DNA of 26,607 bases, taken from assembly GCF_041956535.1 (NCBI RefSeq), contig NW_027192226.1, positions 159,070 through 185,676 on the forward strand. The letters run 5' to 3'. The DNA is from Calcarisporiella thermophila CBS 279.70. Its lineage: Eukaryota; Calcarisporiellomycota. Made by a program: the position numbers and the translations under genes. The notes under the pieces were generated by a model that saw nothing but the letters and a program-made list of their open reading frames with translations, did no database searches and was not told the DNA's origin. Of the stretch, positions 9,401-18,645 are shown one piece after another; within the stretch, counting starts at the first letter, position 1, and each line of letters starts with the position of its first letter.

Positions 9401-11095
9401 ATCATATGTCCCTAATGAGCCTCCCGAGGACAAGTCCATGCGGGGTGCAACCAATGGAAACACGCTAGGTTAAGGTTACAAAACCAAGCCTCTGCATAAT
9501 GGGACTGTGAAAGCCGCATAACCATTGGGCACAGGGAGCCAGCGGGATTTGGATTTGCCAGGATAGCTTTATCTTGTGAAAATTCGGGAGCTGTCAGAGC
9601 AGACGACACAACGAAAATGCCCATGGACAGGGGTAAGGTTGTGGCTTGATAAGCGCTCGGTATTATAAATGTTTATCCACGCAGCCGATCCAATCCAGGC
9701 ATATGAGTGCGGTCGGGCATTTGCTGATGCTTATCTTTTCCGAGTCTATTTCGTTCACAGGAGCTGTCCACCCCTGCCGTTTCCTCGCTGAGCCTGGGGA
9801 CTATCAAGGACAGCACAGTTTAGTTCATTACGTATTGCCGGCATGAAATTGCCATTCATGGCTCCACTGTTATCAACTCCAATCTGTTCATGGGGGACTC
9901 GCGGAACTCATACGAGCTCGGCCTACTGAGTCGGCTATGCAGCCTTAATTCTTGATCCACAGAATACGCCGTCCGATATGCCGAGTATTCATTGATATGC
10001 AGATCAACTCCCCCTTTGCACTCAAAGGAGGAATTGAGCCCATTGTAATAGTATTGCTGCATTGAGGGCGGTATTCTTCCATTCATTGACGCTTGTTTAG
10101 CCGCCGTGGAAACCAGGAAGCCCTCGAGAAGCAGCATAGGACAATTGCGGTGCTTGTACCCTATGTCCAAGGCAAGCACAAGAAAGGGTTTGGCATAAGC
10201 CACCTCCTCTGGTTCAACTGGACGGGTTCTAGAGCGCAAGCTGGTTCGTCTTATCATTGCCCCGCTTTCCCCACGTTGACCTTATTGCTCCCTTCATATT
10301 GTGGTGGGAAAGAATTCAGGATTGGAATGGCCGGAATGGATTTAGCAATTGGGTTGAGATTCATCACACTCTAACTCTGATAATGGGATCGAGACGAGTC
10401 TTTATTGGCCAAGGTTTCGAACACGTTCCCTTAATACCCCCTAACTATAACCTTCCTTATGTAAGAAACATACTCTCCCACCACCCTTGAGCTTACCGCT
10501 TGTGAGAAAATCTCCATTCCATCTAGCGAGGCCACACACCCCAAGGCGCGGTCAGTGTTGAGCGGATCTGAGGAATGTCCATATAGAAAGGATCTCCCGC
10601 GCACTATACCGTCTCCGGGAATGGCCGGAGAGCATGCTCCCAGACTCATTCTGGAGGCGGGCAGTACGCTTGCCCAAGGTTGTTTTGCCGTGGGTAGATG
10701 CACGCGCATCACCATCTGCCAAGCTGTGCTAAAAAAGCTCGTTTGAGCAAGCTGGATCTCGATTCCCTATTATGGGGCCCCCGGCCATCTAATGGAGAGA
10801 GTCTTTTGCTTTTGTTTGTTTACAGGGCCGGAGCTCCAAGGTATGAGTGGCCACCCCGTCCAGTGGATGAGGTTGGTCTGAAGACGCCCAAGATGGTGAA
10901 TCCCGATCTAGGGGCCAGGCGGGCTGATCCTAGTGGATATTGTTTAAAAACATTGCATTTGCCGCAGCTCACGGGAACAAGGCTGCCCCGATCGCGCAGG
11001 CCAGCGTGGGCCGAGGAGGGAGAGGGAAGGGAGGCTTCGACCCGACCCGCTTGTTTTATCAGCGCGATCTGGTGGACTCATCGTGTATAGATCGC
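9401..11095. other. ORF-dense region of unresolved coding strand
   Basis: This stretch is less AT-rich than its left flank and holds many mid-length open frames on both strands. On the minus strand: 9412-9624 (70 codons), 9856-10257 (133 codons, ending MNRLELITVEP) and 10431-10715 (94 codons, with a GTAAGC donor after SQA near 10496). On the plus strand: 10257-10490 (77 codons, includes ILWWERIQDWNGRNGF, with a GTAAGA donor at 10461), an open frame from about 10491 to 10746, and 10698-11090. First-base purine bias, estimated by eye, does not settle the strand. I recognise no domain. It may be one spliced lineage-specific gene, a decayed gene or chance. Confidence 0.35.
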
Positions 11096-11128
11096 AATCT
11101 GTCCAAGCTCCACGCTTGATTGAACAGA

Positions 11129-11209
11129 TTATCTCCAAATTAAAGTTTACTAAGATATTATCTTGTCATGCCTGGCATGTGATCACGGACGGCGCTGATT
11201 GGCCGATAA
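11129..11209. promoter_or_regulatory. GATA-motif cluster and CCAAT box upstream of GLT1
   Basis: Three GATA-type words lie within 81 bases: TTATCT at 11129-11134 and 11158-11163 (AGATAA on the other strand) and CGATAA at 11204-11209. An ATTGG (inverted CCAAT) sits at 11198-11202. Fungal GATA factors (AreA/Nit2/Gln3 type) control nitrogen genes, including glutamate synthase in yeast. These words are short and common, so the clustering in front of GLT1 is suggestive only. Confidence 0.4.
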
Positions 11210-11288
11210 AGAAGAGCAGTCAACCGCAGATTTCCGTTCATTTTCGTTTCGCTTGATTTAAGTAATTTTTTTTCTTTTTGGCACAAGT

Positions 11289-11295
11289 TATAAAA
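11289..11295 (+). promoter_or_regulatory. Candidate TATA box of GLT1
   Basis: TATAAAA lies about 300 bases before the GLT1 start codon. It is followed by a long pyrimidine-rich leader (11299-11480), a common arrangement at strongly transcribed fungal genes. The leader could contain an unseen 5' UTR intron. Confidence 0.4.
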
Positions 11296-11596
11296 CCCCC
11301 TCGCTTATCTCCCCTCGTTCCCTATCTTGGTCTGCTCTGCTCAGCTTTGGCGAAAAGTGCGGTTTGTCTCGAATTCCTCTTTTCACACTTTTTTTCTTTG
11401 TGTACACCGAACTCTCTTCCTCTCACTCCAGGCCTTCTCCCCCAATACCCCACTCTGCCAACTCCCCTCTCCCAACTTTAATCCCGCGGTTGAATTCTGC
11501 ACTAGCCATCTGATTGATCCCATCCCTGAAAAGAGATTAACCCTCATATAAAACAGTCATCCAAAAAAGATTAAGCTAATCCCTCCGCAAAAGAGT

Positions 11597-14583
11597 ATGA
11601 ACACCTCCTGGGCCGAAGCCATTCCTCCTGCACAGGGACTCTACGACCCCGAATACGAAAAGGACGCCTGCGGCGTGGGCTTTCTAGTCCAAATAAAGGG
11701 AAAGCGCTCCCATAAGCTGCTAAAGGATGCAAGGGGCGTCCTCTGCAACATGACCCATCGTGGGGCCACCGGCGCTGATCAGCGCGATGGGGATGGTGCC
11801 GGGGTCATGACGGGAATTCCGCACGCCTTCTTCCTTATGGAAGCCCAGCGCTTGGGTTTCCACCTGCCCGAGGAGGGGCACTATGCCGTGGGCAATCTAT
11901 TCATGAAGCCGGATGCCGTCGACGAGTGCCGCAAGACCTTCGAAACATTGGCCGCCGAGCTTGGGCTGAAGGTGCTGGGCTGGAGGGAGGTGCCGAGGGA
12001 CAATTCCATCCTCGGGCCCGCCGCAGGCGCAAAGGAGCCCGCTGTGGTGCAGCCGTTCGTCATCGTCGACCCCGCCCATTCCGCATTCGATGAGGCCTAC
12101 TTTGAGCGCCAGCTATACGTCCTCCGGAAATATGCTACACGGACGATCTCGGCGCGCAAGTGGTTCTACATCTGCTCCCTTTCCAACCGCAACATTGTAT
12201 ATAAAGGTCAGCTCACCCCGAGCCAGGTCTACTCCTACTACTACGATCTCGTCAACGTCCACTACACCACCCACTTCGCCCTCGTGCACTCGCGTTTCTC
12301 CACAAATACCTTCCCGTCCTGGGACCGCTCGCAGCCAATGCGATGGTGCGCCCACAACGGCGAGATCAACACCCTCCGCGGAAACAAGAACTGGATGCGG
12401 GCGCGCGAGGGCGTCATGCGCTCCGACAAGTTCGCCGACGAGCTGGAGAAGCTGTACCCGATCATCGAGGAGGGCGGCTCCGACTCCGCCGCCTTTGACA
12501 ACGTGCTGGAGCTGCTGGTGGTCAACGGCGTGCTCTCGTTACCAGAGGCAGTGATGATGATGGTCCCGGAGTCGTGGCAGAATAACCCCCACATGGAGCC
12601 CGAGAAGCGGGCCTTCTACGAGTGGGCCGCCTGCCTGATGGAGCCATGGGATGGGCCCGCCCTCTTCACCTTCTCCGACGGGCGCTACTGCGGAGCCAAC
12701 CTGGATCGAAACGGTCTGCGGCCCTGCCGATTCTACATCACCACGGATGATCTCATGATTTGCGCATCCGAGGTGGGGACGATGTATCTTGATCCGGAGA
12801 CCGTGGTGCAGAAGGGCCGCCTCCAGCCGGGAAAGATGCTTCTCGTCGACACCGTGGAGGGTCGGGTGGTGGACGACCGCGAGCTCAAGATGAAGGTGGC
12901 ATCGCGGGAGAACTTCACCAAGTGGGTCAGCGACCAGCGCCTCTCCCTCAACGCCATTGTGGAGCAGATTGGCAAGCAGGAGATCGTGCTGGACGAGACG
13001 AGCATTTCTCAGGACCCACGGCTGAGGGCGTTCGGATACACCTTTGAGCAGCTGAATTTGCTCATGCTACCAATGGTAGGCCACCCATGGGGATTGAACT
13101 CTGGTACTCTGAAACCCTCGACTGATCCATTCTCTTCCTTTTTTTCCCCCCTCCTCCTTTTTAGGCCGACGAGGGCAAGGAAGCCCTTGGCTCCATGGGC
13201 AACGACGCCCCACTCGCGTGCATGGCCACCCAGCCCCGTCTCATCTACGACTACTTCCGCCAGCTCTTTGCCCAGGTCACCAACCCGCCCATCGACCCCA
13301 TTCGCGAGGAAATAGTCATGTCCCTGGAGTGCTACGTCGGCCCCGAGGGTAACATCCTGGAGATGATGCCTGAGCAGTGTCACCGCCTAGCACTACCCTC
13401 GCCCATTCTCTCCGTTCCCGAGCTGGAGGCAGTGAGGCATATCGATCAAGTGTACCCAAGCTGGCGGGTCACCACCATTGACATCACCTTTGACAAGAGC
13501 GAGGGCGCGGACGGTTACCGATACGCGCTGGAGAGAGTATGCGAGGAGACGTCCCGCGCAATCCATGACGGCTACAAGGTCGTGGTGCTTTCGGACCGCG
13601 CGACCTCACCCGACCGAGTCGCCATCTCGTCGCTCATTGCGTGCGGGGGCGTGCACCATTACCTTGTGCACAACAAGCAGCGTAGCAAAATTGCTCTCTT
13701 CATCGAGACCGCAGAGGCGCGCGAGGTGCACCATGCATGTGTGCTGCTGGGGTACGGGGCCGACGCCATCTGCCCCTATCTGGTCATGGAAGCCATGCTC
13801 AAGCTCCACCGCGAGGGAGCCGTGCGGGAGGGGATGACCCCGGACAAGCTCATCAGCAACTACAAGAAGGCGTGCTGCAATGGTATCCTCAAGGTGATGT
13901 CGAAGATGGGCATTTCCACCCTCCAATCCTACAAGGGAGCGCAGATCTTCGAGGCCCTCGGCGTGGACGGCAGCGTGATCTCGCGCTGTTTTGCGGGGAC
14001 TGCATCGCGCGTGAAGGGAGTTGGATTTGACATCTTGGCCGCGGATGCTATTGCCTTCCACGAGCAAGGGTATCCTTCCCGCATCGTGGAATCGCCCCCA
14101 GGGCTTCCGGAAAGCGGTGAATACCACTGGCGTGATGGGGGCGAAGCACATGTGAATGATCCCACCGGCGTGGCCAACCTTCAAGACGCTGTGCGCCGCA
14201 AGAACCAGTCCGCCTACGCGGAGTACTCTCGAAACATGCACGAGCAAATTAAGCGGTGCACGCTGCGTGGCCTGCTCGACTTTGCATTCGACCGTGCCAA
14301 GCCGATCCCGCTGGAGCAGGTGGAGCCATGGACGGAGATCGTGCGGCGTTTCTGCACGGGTGCCATGTCCTATGGGTCTATTTCGATGGAGGCGCACTCG
14401 ACCCTCGCCCTGGCGATGAACCGTTTGGGCGGCAAGTCCAATACGGGCGAAGGAGGCGAGGATCCCGAGCGATCCAAGCCGTTCGCCAACGGAGACAGTC
14501 TGCGGTCTGCCATTAAGCAGGTTGCGTCGGGAAGATTCGGCGTTACCTCCTACTATCTATCCGACTCGGATGAGCTGCAGATT

Positions 14584-14618
<35 letters not shown>

Positions 14619-17600
14619 AGAACTTCCTGGGCACAAGGTAAAGTTTCTATTCCCGATGGGTATACACTAGTCTGAGAAGCTTGGTATTCATGGTTTGAAA
14701 CTCTTCCCCCCCCCCTATGTTGACAGGTGTCCGAGTCGATTGCAAAAACACGCAAATCGACGCCGGGAGTAGGATTGATCTCGCCCCCTCCTCACCACGA
14801 CATCTACTCGATCGAGGACTTGAAGCAGCTCATCTACGACCTAAAGTGTGCGAACCCGCGGGCTCGTGTGTCCGTGAAGCTAGTCTCAGAGGTGGGGGTA
14901 GGTATCGTGGCTTCGGGTGTCGCCAAAGCCAAGGCCGACCACATCCTCATCTCCGGACACGACGGAGGAACCGGCGCCTCTCGCTGGACGGGTATCCGCC
15001 ACGCTGGGTTGCCTTGGGAGCTGGGCCTTGCCGAGACACACCAGACCCTGGTGTTGAACGATTTGCGTGGGCGTGTCATTGTCCAGACTGACGGGCAGAT
15101 TCGCACGGGCCGCGACGTGGCCATCGCCACGCTATTGGGCGCCGAGGAGTTCGGTTTTGCTACCACGCCCTTGATCGCGCTCGGGTGTATCATGATGCGC
15201 AAGTGCCACTTGAACACCTGCCCCGTCGGCATTGCGACTCAGGATCCGGAGCTGCGGAAGAAGTTCGAGGGCCAGCCTGAACACGTGGTCAACTTCTTCT
15301 ACTATGTGGCCGAGGAATTGCGTGAGATCATGGCCAAGCTTGGGTTCCGCACGCTGAACGAGATGGTTGGTCGTGCGGATCTTCTGCGCGTCGACGACTC
15401 GTTGCGCACCGCGAAGACGGCCAATCTCGACCTGTCCCCAGTGCTCACGCCGGCCTTCACCTTGCGCCCCGGCGTGGCAACCTGCAACGTGAAGAAGCAG
15501 GACCACAAGCTCTACATCCGCCTCGACAACAAGCTGATCGACGAGGCGGAGCCCGCGCTCACGCGCAAAGAGCGCGTGCGCATCGATGCCGAGGTGGTGA
15601 ATACCGATCGCGCCCTGGGCACCACCCTTTCGTGCCACGTGTCGAAGCGGTTCGGCGAAGAGGGGCTGCCCGACGATACCATCCACGTGCGGCTTACGGG
15701 CTCTGCGGGCCAGTCTTTCGGCGCCTTCCTAGCCAAGGGCATCACGCTTGAGCTGGAGGGTGATGCCAATGACTACGTCGGCAAGGGGCTGTCAGGCGGG
15801 CGCATCGTGGTCTATCCTCCAATGGGGTCGCGATTCCGCTCGGAGGCGAACATCATCGTGGGCAACGTGTGCCTGTACGGTGCCACCTCGGGGGTTGCCT
15901 TTTTCCGGGGCATTGCCGCGGAGCGATTCTGCGTGCGTAACTCGGGTGCAACCGCCGTGGTTGAGGGTGTTGGTGATCACGGCTGCGAGTACATGACGGG
16001 CGGACGTGTCGTTGTGCTTGGCGAGACCGGTCGCAATTTTGCGGCAGGCATGTCGGGTGGAATTGCCTATGTGCTCGACCTGGACCGCAAGTTCAGCGAG
16101 CGGTGCAACTCGGAGATGGTGGAGCTCGAGACGGTGAACGCAGACGAGGAGATTGCGTTCGTGCGTGGCCTCATTGAGGACCACCGCCGCTACACCGGAT
16201 CGGAGATTGCCGACCGAGTGCTCAAGGAGTGGTCGCGCTACCTGCCCAAGTTCGTCAAGGTAATGCCCACCGAGTATCGGGCGGTGCTGGAGGCCCAGCG
16301 CAAGTCCCAAGAGGCGGAGGCGAAGACCAATGGCGTCGTGCAGAACGGGAACGTGGACGTGAGCGCAGAGGCCGAGGAGGCGAAGAAGCAGCTCGAGCCT
16401 GAAATCCAGGATGTTGAGGACGCGGCCATGGACGACGCGACCTTCGCAGCGCGCATGGGTAAGCTTGACAAGGTCCGCGGATTCATGAAATATAAGCGAC
16501 GTGGCGACCCCTATCGCAACCCGCGCAAGCGAGTCAAGGACTGGCAGGAGCTGTCCAACCGGCCCTCCCCCGCACAGCTGCAGGTCCAGGCGGCCAGATG
16601 CATGGACTGCGGTGTGCCGTTCTGCCAGTCGGACACCGGCTGCCCCATCAGCAACGTGATCCCCAAGTGGAACGAGCTCGTGTACAAGGACCAGTGGCGC
16701 CAGGCCCTCGACCGCCTCCTGTTGACCAACAACTTCCCCGAGTTCACCGGCCGAGTGTGCCCGGCCCCATGCGAAGGCGCCTGCGTTCTAGGGATCAACG
16801 AGGCGCCAGTGAGCATCAAGAGCATCGAGTGCGCGATCATCGACCGCGGTTTCCAGGAGGGTTGGATGGTGCCTCGACCGCCCTTGAGCCGCACCGGCAA
16901 GCGGATCGCCATCGTTGGGTCAGGCCCTGCCGGTCTAGCGGCGGCGGATCAGCTCAACCGCGCTGGCCACCTGGTCACCGTGTATGATCGCAATGACCGC
17001 ATGGGTGGGCTGCTGATGTATGGCATTCCGAACATGAAGCTCGACAAAAAGGTGGTGCAGCGTCGCCTGGATCTTATGGCGGCCGAGGGCATTCGGTTTG
17101 TGCCCAACGCCCACGTGGGGGTCAACGTGGATGCGGTGCAGCTGCGAGCCGAGAATGACGCGGTTGTCATGGCCACCGGCGCGACGTGGCCCCGTGACCT
17201 GCGCATCCCAGGGCGCGAGTTGGCGGGCATTCACTTCGCCATGGAGTTCCTGCAGGCGAACACCCAGAGCCTGCTGGACTCGGAGCTTGCCGACGGCAAG
17301 TACATCAGTGCGAAGGGTAAAAAGGTCATTGTGATCGGCGGCGGTGACACTGGCTGTGACTGCATCGGAACGGCACAGCGGCACGGCGCCGCCTCCATCG
17401 TCAACTTCGAGCTACTCCCTCAGCCGCCCGTGACTCGAGCCGAGGACAACCCCTGGCCAACCTTCCCGCGGGTGTTCAAGCTTGACTATGGGCACGAGGA
17501 GGTGCGCGTCCACACGGGCCGCGACCCCCGCGAGTACTGCATCATGACCAAGTCGTTCGTTCCCACCCCCGACGGGAAGGGCATCCAGGCGCTGCGCACG

Positions 17601-18014
17601 GTCCGCGTGGAATGGACCAAGGACGCCGCGGGAAGATGGCAGATGGCGGAGGTGCCGGGGTCTGAGCAGGAGTTCGAGGCCGATTTGGTGCTGCTGGCCA
17701 TGGGATTCCTGGGGCCCGAGGAGGCGGCACTCAAGCAGCTAGGCGTCAAGCAGGACTCGCGCTCCAACGTGCAGACTCCCAAGGGAAGCTATGCCACCAA
17801 TTTGGAGGGTGTGTTTGCGGCCGGCGATTGCCGCCGCGGCCAGTCGTTGATCGTGTGGGGCATCAACGAGGGCCGACAGTGTGCCCGCGAAGTGGACCGG
17901 TACCTGATGGGCAATACGTTACTCCCCGTGACGGGAGGCATCCAGCAGCGAGTGCTGGAGAAGGTGGTGATGCAGCCCGTGCAAGACGGGGTCATGGTTG
18001 GGGCTTCCCGCTGA
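11597..18014 (+). CDS. GLT1: NADH-type glutamate synthase (GOGAT), single chain
   Basis: This enzyme makes two glutamates from glutamine and 2-oxoglutarate and closes the GS/GOGAT ammonium-assimilation cycle. Three exons, 11597-13075, 13165-14637 and 14727-18014, with two 89-nt introns, give 2079 aa (yeast Glt1 about 2145). A short propeptide precedes the catalytic Cys25 in DACGVGFL, the N-terminal nucleophile of the class II glutamine amidotransferase domain ([17 protein letters not shown]). The FMN/2-oxoglutarate domain has [15 protein letters not shown] and the 3Fe-4S ligands C1138, C1144 and C1149 (C-x5-C-x4-C). GXGXG repeats follow ([20 protein letters not shown]). From about residue 1590 comes the fused beta-subunit: Fe-S cysteines ([18 protein letters not shown]), then dinucleotide folds VGSGPAGLA and [13 protein letters not shown]. 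Codons are strongly GC-ending. Confidence 0.97.
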
Positions 18015-18185
18015 GGACTCCCCACCGGCAGCTCCCATTAGACAGCCTTTTATATATATAGCAAAACAGCCAAAAAAAAAACGGACACTTTTTTTCTTTT
18101 CAAAAGGATACTTTTTAATTTATTATCGATTTTTTTTGGAGAATGTACTTGGAGATTTCCACATCTTTTATTGTGTATATTTTGA

Positions 18186-18225
18186 TATTAATATATATAT
18201 ATACTTACATGCATACATATATATT
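18186..18225. repeat. AT-rich microsatellite
   Basis: Alternating TA runs (about 18187-18203 and again 18216-18223) are separated by ACTTACATGCA. They lie in the GLT1 3' flank and may serve as an efficiency element for 3' end formation, as TA-rich words do in yeasts. That role is inference. Confidence 0.6.
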
Positions 18226-18233
18226 TAAGCTCT

Positions 18234-18530
18234 TTATTTGAATCTCTTGAATAATAAATCTGCCTTTAATAGTACCTCGATGGGTGTCCCCCTCTGATTG
18301 AGCCCTCGCTCAAACTCCTCAAGTAGGATTCCAACTTTGAAAATGTTGGCAGCCCGTGGCCATTGCAGGAATGCTTTCCTATTTTCTTTAGAGCCCAGGT
18401 TTGAAGCCCACGAGCAATAGGAGAGGGGGTGAAGGGAGGGGAGGGGATTTCTGCTTGTTCCACTGGCAAAAATAGAGATATAATGAAATATATATTCGGT
18501 TTTTCGGGTACATAGATATAGGGTTTTCAC
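18234..18530 (-). CDS. Possible small protein between two convergent genes
   Basis: This is a 98-codon open frame from MKTLYLCTRK to LLFKRFK. The C-terminal half looks protein-like (PRAANIFKVGILLEEFE then PIEVLLKADLLFKRF, an amphipathic helical pattern). The N-terminal half is low-confidence and could be intron or UTR. It reads downstream of the GAD stop on the same strand. I recognise no family. Alternatives are chance, or an exon of a small spliced gene. Confidence 0.25.
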   Translation of the reverse strand: MKTLYLCTRKTEYIFHYISIFASGTSRNPLPSLHPLSYCSWASNLGSKENRKAFLQWPRAANIFKVGILLEEFERGLNQRGTPIEVLLKADLLFKRFK

Positions 18531-18572
18531 GCAGCCCCTCTACACTGAAACAGACATAGACTAAATGGGGGA

Positions 18573-18584
18573 GGGGGGGGGGGG
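18573..18584. repeat. Poly-G run
   Basis: Twelve consecutive G on the + strand just beyond the GAD stop codon (C-run in the GAD transcript strand). Such homopolymers recur in this window and are prone to sequencing error. Confidence 0.8.
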
Positions 18585-18645
18585 CACAGACAGCGCTAGT
18601 CGGGCTAAACACACGATTCTAGGAAAAGAAAAGAAAAGGGGACGA

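Larger units (their letters stand above)
18015..18645. other. Spacer between the GLT1 and GAD 3' ends
   Basis: The left part is an A/T-rich GLT1 3' flank with TATATATA at 18052-18060 and poly-A/T runs. An AT microsatellite and a poly-G run are listed separately. A 98-codon minus-strand frame at 18234-18530 is the only coding-like content. Confidence 0.6.

Noticed and set aside
9412-9624. 70-codon minus frame as a secreted peptide (MGIFVVSSALTAPEF start)
   Set aside because: The hydrophobic start is too short for a confident signal peptide, and the opposite strand also reads protein-like between stops.
12090-12554. 154-codon Ser/Thr/Arg-rich + strand frame
   Set aside because: Out-of-frame shadow of the GLT1 amidotransferase domain.
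13606-14397. 263-codon frame on the - strand within GLT1
   Set aside because: Mirror of a conserved GLT1 exon. Similar shadows occur at 15132-15686 and 15792-16310.
18400-18430. tRNA-like B-box words (GGTTTGAAGCCC; also GGTTTCGAACAC near 10414)
   Set aside because: No matching A-box or cloverleaf arms could be found around them.
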